From Aneurinibacillus thermoaerophilus (GTDB taxonomy: Bacteria; Bacillota; Bacilli; Aneurinibacillales; Aneurinibacillaceae), in assembly GCF_900099925.1 (NCBI RefSeq), contig NZ_FNDE01000022.1:1-53979 (forward strand): 53,979 bases of DNA. Reading direction: 5' to 3'. The notes beneath the pieces are model-generated. The model saw only the letters and a program-made list of their open reading frames with translations, was not told the DNA's origin and made no database searches. The position numbers and the translations under genes were made by a program. Below are positions 16,559 to 24,577 of the stretch, one piece after another; the stretch's first letter is position 1, and every line of letters starts with the position of its first letter.

Positions 16559-17344
16559 TTGAAACGCAATCGTACGGCCCTTATCACTGGAAGCGCTAAA
16601 GGTCTTGGTGTCCGCATCGCCCATGAACTCGCTGCGGAAGGCATGGATATCGCACTTAACTATCGCACAAGTGCAGAAGAGGCAAACAAGCTACGGGAAG
16701 AGCTCATACAACGATACGATGTCAATACGCTGTTAATTCAAGGAGACGTCAGCCGGTCCGAAGATGCTGAGCAAATGGTAAAAACAGTCATAGAAGCATG
16801 GAACCGCCTTGATATTCTCGTTCTCAACGCCGGCCCATACATAAAGGAACGCAAAAAACTCGCCGACTATAAAATCGGAGAATGGGACCAGATGATTCAC
16901 GGAAACCTGTCAAGCGCATTTTATTTATGTCGAGCCGCCATTCCACATATGCGCCGCAACAGGTGGGGACGGATTATCACCATCGGATTTGAAAAAGCGC
17001 AAACCGCTCCGGGCTGGATGTACCGCTCGGCGTTCGCCGCGGCAAAAACCGGGCTCGTATCGCTGACGCGCACGATTGCACTTGAAGAAGCAGAGTACGG
17101 AATTACAGCCAATATGGTATGCCCGGGTGACATCGTGGGCGAAGCCAAAGAAAAATACATCACCGATGTGCGCGGTCTGAGCGATCCAGGCACGCCGGTC
17201 GGACGCCCCGGAACCGGCGAAGACATTGCACGGGCTATCACGTTTTTCTGCAGTGAATATTCCGATTTTATTACTGGAACTGTGCTGGAAGTTACTGGAG
17301 GTAAAGATGTGCTTAATAAATACAAATTGGAGCGGGAAAAGTAA
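16559..17344 (+). CDS. SDR-family protein with altered catalytic residues
   Basis: A 261-residue short-chain dehydrogenase/reductase fold protein starting at TTG 16559 after AGGAAGGGATGG. The cofactor motif TGSAKGLG (10-17) and NAG (90-92) are intact, and the Lys of the active site is present (K163). However, the catalytic Tyr of YxxxK is Phe (F159 in AFAAAK) and the position of the catalytic Ser, 13 residues before, is not Ser (Lys in GFEKAQ). I recall the same RSAFAAAK element in related Bacillus proteins, so the loss seems to be a family trait. It may bind a nucleotide without acting as a normal reductase. Confidence 0.85.
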   Translation: MKRNRTALITGSAKGLGVRIAHELAAEGMDIALNYRTSAEEANKLREELIQRYDVNTLLIQGDVSRSEDAEQMVKTVIEAWNRLDILVLNAGPYIKERKKLADYKIGEWDQMIHGNLSSAFYLCRAAIPHMRRNRWGRIITIGFEKAQTAPGWMYRSAFAAAKTGLVSLTRTIALEEAEYGITANMVCPGDIVGEAKEKYITDVRGLSDPGTPVGRPGTGEDIARAITFFCSEYSDFITGTVLEVTGGKDVLNKYKLEREK

Positions 17345-17392
17345 ATAAGCACCAGTTTTTCAACCAGCCCCCTTAATAAGGATGTGAAGCAA

Positions 17393-17908
17393 ATGAGCAA
17401 TATGGAACATGCCGTTCATGATAAAAAAGTGCGGGAAACTGCCTATCGTTTGCTAAAAGAGCGCGGAGTAACAATGGAGCATCTTGTAGAACTAGTTATG
17501 TTCTTGCAGAAAGACTACTTTTCAGACTTAACAACTGAAATGTGCGAATACAACATTAGGAAAGTGCTAGAAAAACGGGAAATCCAGAACGCGATTATCA
17601 CCGGTATCCAGCTCGACATTCTTGCAGAAAAAGGACTGCTTATGGAACCGCTACAGGAAATGCTCGCCCATGATGAAGGGCTGTACGGCATCGACGAAAT
17701 TCTGGCCCTTTCCATCGTGAATGTTTACGGAAGTATTGGATTTACCAATTATGGGTACGTAGACAAAGTGAAACCCGGCATTCTTAAAAAATTAAACAAA
17801 ACAGAAAAAGAAAAAGGAGAGGTGCATACGTTTCTGGACGATATTGTCGGGGCAATTGCCGCAGCAGCATCCAGTCGACTTGCACACAGCCGCTTCGGCA
17901 CAAAATAA
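17393..17908 (+). CDS. yutG: PgpA-family phosphatidylglycerophosphatase-like protein (YutG)
   Basis: A 171-residue protein of the phosphatidylglycerophosphatase A family in its soluble Bacillus form (YutG). The segment LLMEPLQEMLAHDEGLYGIDEILALSIVNVYGSIGFTNYGYVD is typical, and the C-terminal FLDDIVGAIAAAASSRLAH carries the conserved acidic pair. The ATG at 17393 is eight bases after AAGGATG; an in-frame GTG at 17384 is inside that site. Enzymatic activity on phosphatidylglycerophosphate is possible but has been doubted for the soluble members, so I leave it open. Confidence 0.85.
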   Translation: MSNMEHAVHDKKVRETAYRLLKERGVTMEHLVELVMFLQKDYFSDLTTEMCEYNIRKVLEKREIQNAIITGIQLDILAEKGLLMEPLQEMLAHDEGLYGIDEILALSIVNVYGSIGFTNYGYVDKVKPGILKKLNKTEKEKGEVHTFLDDIVGAIAAAASSRLAHSRFGTK

Positions 17909-17942
17909 AAAAAACTTGCGAGGCATTTGCCTGCAAGCTTTT
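17908..17942 (-). terminator. Terminator of yutF
   Basis: CTTGCGAGGCA and TGCCTGCAAG (about 17917-17939) pair with one bulge; on the minus strand they are followed by a run of eight T. It also lies directly behind yutG. Confidence 0.75.
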
Positions 17943-17948
17943 CTCAAC

Positions 17949-18743
17949 TTATATTATTTTCCAGTCAGCCAGCGTATGCGCTGTATACGTTGGCTTCACT
18001 GCCGCATGCTCTACGTCTACCTCCTGACTGAACCCGCTGTATACAAGCAGCGTGTCGACACCACTTTTCGCTCCAGCGGCGATATCAGTCTCCAGATTAT
18101 CACCTATAAGCAACGCTTCATCCGCGCGTAATCCCAGCTTTTCAAGCGCCAGCCGGATTATCGTCTCTTCCGGTTTGCCAACGTATATCGGCTCTGTCTG
18201 TGTCGCGTACGCAATGGATGCGGTTAACGCTCCATTACCAGGTACAAATCCTTCTTCCGTCGGGATCGCCCGGTCACAGTTGGTGGACAAAAAGCGGGCG
18301 CCGTTATAAATGGCCAACGTAGCCTGCTTCATTTTTTCATAAGTAAACTGCCGGTCGATGCCAACAACAACATATGAAGCAGGAGCTTTCTCTACGATTT
18401 CATAGCCTGCCTCCGCAAGCGCCGTCTTAAGTCCTGTCTCACCGATCGCCAGCACCGTAACGTTTTTTTCTGTTTCGGATTCGCGTGCCATTTGTCTGAT
18501 GATTGCCGCCACCGCCATACTCGAAGTAAAAAAGTCCTCCGGAGAAGCTTCAACCCCCATGTTTTGCAAGCGCTCTGTCAACTGTTCCGGTGTTAGTGAC
18601 GAATTATTCGTTACGTAAAGATAAGGAATCCGTTTTTCTTTTAATGTCCGGATAAAAGAAACAGCTTCAGGAATCACTGTACCGCCCCGATAAACCGTTC
18701 CATCCAAATCAAGCAAATAGCCCTTGTAATTTCGCCTGTTCAT
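17949..18743 (-). CDS. yutF: HAD-superfamily phosphatase, NagD-like (YutF)
   Basis: A 264-residue HAD hydrolase of subclass IIA. Motif I is LLDLDGTVYRG (about 8-18), motif II is YLYVTNNSS (about 41-49), and motifs III/IV lie in YVGKPEETIIRLALEKLG and LLIGDNLETDIAAGAKSG. The cap domain sits between motifs II and III, as in NagD and p-nitrophenyl phosphatases. Start ATG 18743 follows GTGGGGAGAGACAG; the longer reading to 18800 lacks a site. It dephosphorylates small sugar- or nucleotide-phosphates; the precise substrate is unknown. Confidence 0.92.
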   Translation of the reverse strand: MNRRNYKGYLLDLDGTVYRGGTVIPEAVSFIRTLKEKRIPYLYVTNNSSLTPEQLTERLQNMGVEASPEDFFTSSMAVAAIIRQMARESETEKNVTVLAIGETGLKTALAEAGYEIVEKAPASYVVVGIDRQFTYEKMKQATLAIYNGARFLSTNCDRAIPTEEGFVPGNGALTASIAYATQTEPIYVGKPEETIIRLALEKLGLRADEALLIGDNLETDIAAGAKSGVDTLLVYSGFSQEVDVEHAAVKPTYTAHTLADWKII

Positions 18744-19025
18744 CCTGTCTCTCCCCACTTTCTCTTCCTTCGTCAAATGCTTTATCTTTTTATCGATCAT
18801 ATCACAAAACAGGAGCAGAAAAAGCGGGTACCAGATTGTTTATGCTTTTCATCGTTATGCTTCAAGAGAAAAAACAGTTGCACAAATGCTGGTTGAGGAT
18901 ATAATTATTGATATTCATTCATGTCTACTCACATCTGCACTTCCGAGCAGTTACTAGCTCGCGACTTTCGCCGCGAGTCATTGACAGCTGTAAAGGAGAA
19001 AATATTAAGGGGGGAATTGCTTGTC
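18744..19025. promoter_or_regulatory. Divergent yutF-mtnK spacer with hairpin
   Basis: The 282-base spacer holds a hairpin CTCGCG (18958-18963) / CGCGAG (18972-18977) in the mtnK leader, about 50 bases before the start. The S-box (SAM riboswitch) pattern known before mtnK in B. subtilis is not present. Confidence 0.4.
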
Positions 19026-20237
19026 ATGTCTGGCTATCGTACACTTACTGAACAAGAAGCTGTTGAATACGCGCGTAACATCCCGAATTTATTTCCAGAA
19101 GACGCCAGGCTCGTAAGCCGGGAAATCGGCGACGGCAACTTAAACTATGTGTTTCACATCAAAGATGAAAGACCTTCCGGCAAAAGCGTTATTTTCAAAC
19201 AAGCGCTTCCGTATGTTCGGGTTATCGGTGATTCCTGGCCGCTCACGCTCGAACGAGCGCGCATCGAAAGCGAAGCGCTTATTTTGGAAGATCAGCTTTG
19301 CCCGAGTTCCGTGCCAAAAGTATACCATCATGATACCGAACTCGCCCTGATTGTAATGGAAGACCTTTCTGTCTATCAAATCATGCGGAAAGGATTGGTG
19401 GAAAAAAAGCGGTACCCGAACTTTCCGAAGCAAATCGGAACCTTCTTGGCACGTACGCTGTTCCTGACTTCTGACCTGGCGATGTCACCGCTTGAAAAAA
19501 AGCAAAAAGCGGCTTCTTTCACTAACCCCGAACTGTGTAATATCACAGAAAATTTCGTATTTACGTATCCGTTCCATGATCATCCTTCCAATGCCTACAA
19601 TCCGCTGATTGCAAACGTGGTGCAACGCATCTGGAACAACAATGAGCTAAAGCTTGAAATTGCGAAATTAAAAGAAGGATTTATGACGCGCGGACAAGCT
19701 CTCTTGCACGGCGATTTGCATACCGGCAGCATTATGGTAACGGAAGAAGATACCAAGGTCATCGACCCAGAATTCGCCTACTACGGCCCAATGGGCTTCG
19801 ATATCGGCGCGGTAATCGCTAACCTGCTGCTTAACTACGCGGCACATGAGGGTCATACACCGGACCTACAGGAACGTGAATCTTATCAAACGTATCTGCT
19901 GGAGACCATCATGGAGATCTGGAACGTATTTGAAAACGAATTCCGCGCGCTCTGGAATGAGAAAGCACAAGAACCATACGCAAAAGTTCCGGGCTATCAG
20001 GATAGCTACCTGCAAAATATACTGCAAGATACAGCGGGTTACGCGGGATGCAAGATGATGCGCCGCGTGATTGGACTTGCACATGTGTCCGATCTTGAGA
20101 GCATCACCGATCCAAAGCTGCGCGCCAAAGGAGAAACACTGGCGCTTACTATCGGTCAGGAACTCGTACTCCAACGCAAAACAATGACCAGCATCAAAGA
20201 CATAGTAAACGTTGTAGTCGCTGCTACACAGAACTAA
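19026..20237 (+). CDS. mtnK: S-methyl-5-thioribose kinase (MtnK)
   Basis: A 403-residue kinase of methionine salvage that phosphorylates 5-methylthioribose with ATP. Characteristic are LVSREIGDGNLNYVFHI (about 30-46), the metal and catalytic loop LLHGDLHTGSIMV (H-G-D-L-H), and the metal-binding VIDPEFAYYGPMGFDIGAVIAN. The start at 19026 follows AAGGGGGGAATTGC; in-frame upstream codons to 18921 are open but unlike the family. No mtnA or other mtn gene adjoins it. Confidence 0.95.
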   Translation: MSGYRTLTEQEAVEYARNIPNLFPEDARLVSREIGDGNLNYVFHIKDERPSGKSVIFKQALPYVRVIGDSWPLTLERARIESEALILEDQLCPSSVPKVYHHDTELALIVMEDLSVYQIMRKGLVEKKRYPNFPKQIGTFLARTLFLTSDLAMSPLEKKQKAASFTNPELCNITENFVFTYPFHDHPSNAYNPLIANVVQRIWNNNELKLEIAKLKEGFMTRGQALLHGDLHTGSIMVTEEDTKVIDPEFAYYGPMGFDIGAVIANLLLNYAAHEGHTPDLQERESYQTYLLETIMEIWNVFENEFRALWNEKAQEPYAKVPGYQDSYLQNILQDTAGYAGCKMMRRVIGLAHVSDLESITDPKLRAKGETLALTIGQELVLQRKTMTSIKDIVNVVVAATQN

Positions 20238-20242
20238 ATGAA

Positions 20243-20319
20243 AAAGCGAGACGCAAGCCGCCTTCTGTATCGCTCTATCGAAAGGTACAGAAGGCGGCTT
20301 TGTTGTCTCGTATCTTTTT
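20243..20319 (+). terminator. Strong terminator of mtnK
   Basis: AAGCCGCCTTCTGTA (20255-20269) pairs perfectly with TACAGAAGGCGGCTT (20286-20300); outer GCGAGAC and GTCTCG extend the stem, and T5 follows. Confidence 0.85.
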
Positions 20320-20455
20320 GCTTTGGTTGGTGTGGATCATTTCTCTACAAAAAATCAACCAAGCACAATAAAGAAGAGGCGTATCTATTAACAAACTGAG
20401 CAGCTTATATTCAAATGATTACAGAAAAAAATCACAAATAATTATATAACACGTA

Positions 20456-20485
20456 TTGACAATGATTGTTCTGTTATAATACAAT
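20456..20485 (+). promoter_or_regulatory. Promoter overlapping a Fur-family operator-like repeat
   Basis: TTGACA (20456-20461), an 18-base spacer and TACAAT (20480-20485) make a sigma-A promoter; TATAAT also occurs at 20475. The -35 box is part of TGACAAT-G-ATTGTTC (20457-20471), a near match to the 7-1-7 inverted repeat TGATAATnATTATCA of Bacillus Fur-family repressors. Confidence 0.55.
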
Positions 20486-20533
20486 AAAACCAAGAATAAA
20501 TTCAGAATAGAAAAATAAATGGAGGGATAAAAA

Positions 20534-20665
20534 ATGACAAGAGATCTTGAATTTTACAAAAATTTACCGCAAAAACAGTGCCGTGAATGTGGTGAAGTAA
20601 TTGAAGAGCAAGCAGAATCTTACATCTATGAGTGTGAGCGTTGTTTTAGTCATAAACATGAATAA
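20534..20665 (+). CDS. YhfH-type four-cysteine microprotein
   Basis: A 43-residue protein, MTRDLEFYKNLPQKQCRECG onwards, with CREC (16-19) and CERC (34-37), a classic two-knuckle zinc-ribbon spacing. It resembles the YhfH family of Bacillales small proteins, for which no function is known to me. The ATG follows GGAGGGATAAAAA. It stands alone between terminators and has a promoter overlapping a Fur-type repeat, which suggests metal-controlled expression. Confidence 0.82.
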   Translation: MTRDLEFYKNLPQKQCRECGEVIEEQAESYIYECERCFSHKHE

Positions 20666-20696
20666 AAAGGTGATTGAATGGAGCTAGAAGACGTGA

Positions 20697-20737
20697 AATA
20701 CCCTGCTTATTCTTGTTTTCAGAAATAAGCAGGGTAT
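20697..20737. terminator. Bidirectional terminator
   Basis: AATACCCTGCTTATT and AATAAGCAGGGTATT form a 14-15-base-pair stem between the YhfH-type gene and the convergent regulator gene. T-runs on both sides are short. Confidence 0.75.
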
Positions 20738-20747
20738 TGTCGTTCTA

Positions 20748-21401
20748 TTATGATTCAGCTTTGTCTTCTTTTTTGGAAATGATATACACACAATTATCTC
20801 CGCCAGTCGCTATACATTCTTCCTGCTTGACTTCGGCGTTTAGCACATTCTCAAATAACATTTTTTCGCAATTACACGCGTATGTGTACTCCTTGGCAAC
20901 AGATGAAATCGGACAATTCGATTCGACAAAGATGTATTTTCCTGTTTTTTCGTCCTTTTTCAATTCCACCATGTATCCTTTTTCATCCTGCATTTTCGCC
21001 AATGCTTCCAGCTTCTTCTCAAAATCGCTGTCGGAAGGTACGATGTCACGGTACAAATTCTCCTGACGCTGCTGGCGGAGCTTAAATAAAGCCTCAACCA
21101 TTCCCGCACCCTGAAGTTCCTTGATATCATTCAGGAATTCTAGCGCCAAATCCTGATAGTTCTTTGGGAACATGTTATCGGCTTCTTCTGACAGGGAGTA
21201 TACGTTTGTCGGACGTCCCATCGCCTGGCGAAGCAGGCGCGACTCAATCAGGTTATCACGTTCCAACGTATTCAAATGACGGCGCACGGCCATTTCGGTA
21301 ATGCCCAATTCCTGAGCCATATCCCCTACTGTCATCGATCCTTTAATTTTCAACATATGCAAAATCTGGTTGCGGGTAGAAGAGGATTTGTCTTTGTTCA
21401 T
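20748..21401 (-). CDS. Winged-helix regulator with C-terminal Cys cluster, SufR-like (COG2345)
   Basis: A 217-residue regulator. The N-terminal DNA-binding domain reads TRNQILHMLKIKGSMTVGDM, then AQELGITEMAVRRHLNTLE (about 11-48). The C-terminal half contains C-x12-C-x1-C (SNCPISSVAKEYTYACNC), then EECIATGGDNC. Cyanobacterial and mycobacterial SufR proteins of the same COG hold an Fe-S cluster with a comparable first spacing (Cx12C), so cluster sensing is likely but inferred. The ATG follows GGGAGGAAGGTG. No suf operon is in the window; yutM, yutI and lipA nearby are possible targets. Confidence 0.8.
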   Translation of the reverse strand: MNKDKSSSTRNQILHMLKIKGSMTVGDMAQELGITEMAVRRHLNTLERDNLIESRLLRQAMGRPTNVYSLSEEADNMFPKNYQDLALEFLNDIKELQGAGMVEALFKLRQQRQENLYRDIVPSDSDFEKKLEALAKMQDEKGYMVELKKDEKTGKYIFVESNCPISSVAKEYTYACNCEKMLFENVLNAEVKQEECIATGGDNCVYIISKKEDKAES

Positions 21402-21502
21402 ATTCTTTCACCTTCCTCCCCTATATTGTACCCGATTTAATGAAACAAGTAAATTTCTATACAATATAATATAAAAACTATACTAATAATGCTATTAAAC
21501 TA

Positions 21503-21931
21503 TTACAATTCACGTGCCAAGTAATCGCGTACACGCGCCGGAAATTGCTGAAGCTGGGGGGAATGGGTACGCAAAAGGGTGTACACCTCTTGACGATCCA
21601 CTGTCGTATAGTGAGTAATCAACTTCTTGCGCATATTAACCACCGATTTCAACGCAGCCGCCATCTCACTGTCAATCACCTTTTCATCTTCAAGAATGTC
21701 AACAATGTCTTCATAGCTACCGGGATCACGCATGATAAAACCATCGATCAAATAGTTTCCTACGTCAGCTATCGTCTCCAAGGCAACATGAAGCGCACGT
21801 TCCAACGCTAGGTTGGTCAGCATGTCCTCAGCGGCGCTTTCCTCATGCTTGAGCACAGGTATAACTTTTTCAAGAACCCGTTCCAAATAGGATAAATGCT
21901 CCTCGATTTTTTCCACGTTAACCTGGTACAT
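21503..21931 (-). CDS. yutE: HepT-like DUF86 protein (YutE)
   Basis: A 142-residue helical protein of the DUF86/HepT family, matching YutE in length and in the segment NYLIDGFIMRDPGSYEDIVDIL (about 62-83). HepT toxins carry an RX4HXY RNase motif; at the same place this protein has RKKLITHY (about 107-114), with Thr at the His position and His moved by one residue. No MntA nucleotidyltransferase antitoxin gene adjoins. It is therefore probably not a working HepT toxin. It is followed upstream on the same strand by a 36-residue membrane peptide gene. Confidence 0.85.
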   Translation of the reverse strand: MYQVNVEKIEEHLSYLERVLEKVIPVLKHEESAAEDMLTNLALERALHVALETIADVGNYLIDGFIMRDPGSYEDIVDILEDEKVIDSEMAAALKSVVNMRKKLITHYTTVDRQEVYTLLRTHSPQLQQFPARVRDYLAREL

Positions 21932-21947
21932 ATTTATGCTCCACTCC

Positions 21948-22058
21948 TCATTGTTTTTTCTTCTTGTTCTTTATCTTTGAGGTAATAATCGTAATTGCAA
22001 ACGTAAGGACAAGCAGGGTAAAAATGACAACCCCCTGCATGATATTTTCCATTTCCAT
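21948..22058 (-). CDS. 36-residue single-span membrane peptide
   Basis: The product starts MEMENIMQGVVIF, has one hydrophobic helix at about residues 7-26, and ends in the very basic SKIKNKKKKQ. The ATG at 22058 follows AAGAGGTGACAG. The stop is 16 bases before the yutE start, so they are likely co-transcribed. Function unknown; N-out/C-in topology is expected from the basic tail. Confidence 0.7.
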   Translation of the reverse strand: MEMENIMQGVVIFTLLVLTFAITIITSKIKNKKKKQ

Positions 22059-22213
22059 TCCTGTCACCTCTTGCTTCCTCAGCTCTCTTGTTACAGTATA
22101 CCATGACTTAGGAAAGATACACATATGGGGTATGATAAAAAACAAATAGCAAAACAACAAAAGATATGTATATAATATCCAAGAAAGTTTTTATTAAGAT
22201 GGGAGGCAAAAAT

Positions 22214-22489
22214 ATGTCACAACATGGAGATTGGACTTTTCTTTATGACCATAAGGAAGAGACTACGACACGATATGTAAGCTTTATCGGGGAAGAAGGG
22301 CGCTACGATATCGCAATTATTAAAACGAAAAACTTCTACGGCAAAAGCCTGGTATTAAATATTCTTACTCACCGGATGGCCATTCTCGGTCAAAAAGATC
22401 TGGACGAGCCAGGTTATCTGGAAGAAGCCTTCAATATGACAGAAGAGGAAGCCAACGAGCTGCGGGAATTTTTGCGTTTAAGCATCTAA
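22214..22489 (+). CDS. DUF3055 family protein
   Basis: A 91-residue soluble protein, MSQHGDWTFLYDHKEETTTR onwards, with the DUF3055 pattern TRYVSFIGEEGRYDIAII and KSLVLNILTHRMAILGQKD. This family has a small alpha/beta fold and no known function. The start at 22214 follows TGGGAGGCAAAAAT; the in-frame reading to 22166 lacks a site. Confidence 0.85.
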   Translation: MSQHGDWTFLYDHKEETTTRYVSFIGEEGRYDIAIIKTKNFYGKSLVLNILTHRMAILGQKDLDEPGYLEEAFNMTEEEANELREFLRLSI

Positions 22490-22563
22490 TTTTCCTAGAA
22501 TAAATTATGAGACGTTGGCATGATACTACCTTTATCCTTTATTTTATGAAGGAGGGGGTTTTC

Positions 22564-22857
22564 TTGTCTGCCAAAGAACCACTATCTGAGAAAAAAGAAG
22601 AAATGTTTGAACCTCTAAAAACGGAAGCGAGCGTGATCCATACACATTACCCGGAGGAATTCCCGGAAGGATCTTATGGCACCGCCGCGTTCTCCCATCC
22701 TTTCCTCGGTAAAGAATCCTGGGACACCGGCGAAAAAGCTGAATCTGCGTTCACATACGAAAACCGTTCCTTCCACGAAGGCATTCCGCGCCAAGATCCG
22801 GGCGCGCACCCGACGCATGATAATCCGGGCGAGAATGAAGAGCCGATGCTCGAGTAA
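22564..22857 (+). CDS. Small acidic cytosolic protein
   Basis: A 97-residue acidic, Pro- and Gly-rich protein read from a TTG start after GAAGGAGGGGGTTTTC. It contains [20 protein letters not shown] and ends in a low-complexity [19 protein letters not shown]. It appears intrinsically disordered. Similar short proteins in Bacillales are annotated only as cytosolic protein. It may be the second gene of a unit with the DUF3055 gene, and a terminator follows. Confidence 0.7.
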   Translation: MSAKEPLSEKKEEMFEPLKTEASVIHTHYPEEFPEGSYGTAAFSHPFLGKESWDTGEKAESAFTYENRSFHEGIPRQDPGAHPTHDNPGENEEPMLE

Positions 22858-22870
22858 AAACAAATAAAAA

Positions 22871-22901
22871 AACTCACGGGCGTTTCCGCCCGTCCTTTTT
22901 T
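22871..22901 (+). terminator. Intrinsic terminator
   Basis: ACGGGCG (22876-22882) and CGCCCGT (22887-22893) with a tetraloop are followed by CCTTTTTT. Confidence 0.85.
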
Positions 22902-22965
22902 GCAACGGAGAAACGGCTAACAAAAAAGCGGAGCGCCGCATCGACGATCCGCTTGTTCCTTATTC

Positions 22966-23436
22966 TTATTGTACTGTCATTTTTTCCTTGCCTTCCTTCA
23001 GTTTGCGGCGAGAGCGCGCACGACGTCTTGCTTCGCGTCGCTTCCCTTCTTTGCCTTTGGTCGTTTTTCCTTCCAGCCTCTCTGCCGATTCTTCCCCTTC
23101 CGGATCATCAATTTCTTCCACTTCTGGCAGATGATCTGCTTGCTTTACTTTTTTCAACAGAAAATACGCGCATCCAAAATTGCAATACTCCATAATATAC
23201 TCGTCGAAAAAGCTAATTCGCGCGTCAAAGGGCGCTTTACGGTTTGTGTCTTCAAAAAAACCTTTCAACCGAAGCTGACCGTATCCCCAGTCGCCCACGA
23301 TATAGTCGAACTTACTTAAAATGTCACTATACCGTTCTCTGAACGCTTCCTGGTTGAACCCGTTTTTATTTTCCTCAATTAGCTCGTAGACCTGATCCTG
23401 GACCCGTATCACTTCAGTTGCCTCCTCTCGGGCCAT
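22966..23436 (-). CDS. yutD: YutD, DUF1027 family protein
   Basis: A 156-residue protein. Residues 1-100 form the DUF1027/YutD domain, with DYIVGDWGYGQLRLKGFFED and EYCNFGCAYFLLKK. The C-terminal part is an acidic stretch followed by a very basic tail (KRREARRRARSRRKLKEGK), longer than I expect for the family and possibly nucleic-acid binding. Function unknown. The gene is divergent from the yutC-like lipoprotein gene. Confidence 0.88.
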   Translation of the reverse strand: MAREEATEVIRVQDQVYELIEENKNGFNQEAFRERYSDILSKFDYIVGDWGYGQLRLKGFFEDTNRKAPFDARISFFDEYIMEYCNFGCAYFLLKKVKQADHLPEVEEIDDPEGEESAERLEGKTTKGKEGKRREARRRARSRRKLKEGKEKMTVQ

Positions 23437-23554
23437 CAGTAATATGCATGGTGGCGCGCGTCTCCTATTTTACCACAATTTTTGGCGTTGCACACAAAAT
23501 TCCCACGAAAACTCCCCAATCCTGCGGGCAACCTACAGGATAGGAGGTGGTACA

Positions 23555-24523
23555 ATGAAAAAAATCTTATCCGTACTTTCTGTAGTAGGTCTTGCTGTTT
23601 CGCTGGCCGCTTGCTCTCCGGCAGCGGATAATACGCGCACAAACCAATACCGCCCACTAAGCGTTGGCCCTAACAACCCGCCCGGTACGATCTACCGTTA
23701 CCACAATGTAGGGGACGGCCGCTACGATACGTACCGTAACGGTATCATTAAAGATCAAACAAATTACCGCCCGGGTGTACTGCGCGATTCAAGGGACAGA
23801 ATGCTTCGCACACAAGGCCTGAATGATATGGGAATTAATAACAATGGGCAGCGCGTATACAGTACGGGTAAATACGGTACGAATACCATTGTAGGTAACA
23901 ATGCATATCCGTATTCCATTTACAGACCAGACACGAAAAACTATAACGTGGGAACCCGTAGCAACCAGCCGACCATCGGCTTCGTCCACCTCGGCGACAA
24001 CCAAGCCGGTAATGGCCGTACGTATAACGGTATGGGCGTGCAAAATTACAACGCACCAAACGGTAATACCTTGTATCAGGGTATACAAGCTAACTATGAT
24101 ACAGCTACACCAAACGTATACGTTGACCGCCAAATGCTGGCTTCCGCCGTCGCCAAGGTCGCCAAACAAATACCCGGTGTAAAGCGAGCGACTGTGCTTA
24201 CGACTGATAACCAAATTTTTGTGGGCTGCGATACATCCGGTCTAAGTCCATCTGCTGCGCAAACAATACTGGAAAAAGTACAAAAAGGTTGCGAAAACGT
24301 ATCTCCACGTTATTATAAAGTGTACACAACGAACGATCAAAACACCATCGACAAAGTATACAAAAACGCGATGCAAATGGGCACAAAAACCGATCAGGAG
24401 TTCGAACAAATGATTGGTCATAAAGCCAATTCCATGCATAACCTCTCCACAAATACCGAAAGCAATAAATCCAGCAGCAGCAAATCTGGAAAACCAATGC
24501 GTACGCATCATATGAAGAAATAA
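23555..24523 (+). CDS. yutC: Sporulation lipoprotein, YhcN/YlaJ family (YutC position)
   Basis: A 322-residue lipoprotein. The signal peptide is MKKILSVLSVVGLAVSLAAC, with the lipobox LAAC and Cys at 20. A central region rich in Asn, Gly and Tyr is followed by the YhcN/YlaJ domain from about residue 190 (DRQMLASAVAKVAKQIPGVK...). The family is made in the forespore and found in spores. It is longer than usual because of the Asn/Gly/Tyr-rich insert. ATG 23555 follows ATAGGAGGTGG. Position next to lipA and the lytH-like gene agrees with yutC. Confidence 0.88.
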   Translation: MKKILSVLSVVGLAVSLAACSPAADNTRTNQYRPLSVGPNNPPGTIYRYHNVGDGRYDTYRNGIIKDQTNYRPGVLRDSRDRMLRTQGLNDMGINNNGQRVYSTGKYGTNTIVGNNAYPYSIYRPDTKNYNVGTRSNQPTIGFVHLGDNQAGNGRTYNGMGVQNYNAPNGNTLYQGIQANYDTATPNVYVDRQMLASAVAKVAKQIPGVKRATVLTTDNQIFVGCDTSGLSPSAAQTILEKVQKGCENVSPRYYKVYTTNDQNTIDKVYKNAMQMGTKTDQEFEQMIGHKANSMHNLSTNTESNKSSSSKSGKPMRTHHMKK

Positions 24524-24530
24524 CGCAACA

Positions 24531-24562
24531 TAAGCCCTTCCGCATCCTGCGGCAGGGCTTGT
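24531..24562. terminator. Hairpin between yutC and lipA
   Basis: AAGCCCT (24532-24538) and AGGGCTT (24554-24560) enclose an inner CCGCA/TGCGG stem. T-runs are short, so termination strength is uncertain. Confidence 0.6.
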
Positions 24563-24577
24563 TACATTGCTTCCGAT

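Noticed and set aside
18830-19025. SAM (S-box) riboswitch expected before mtnK
   Set aside because: The conserved S-box blocks are not present; only a simple hairpin is seen.
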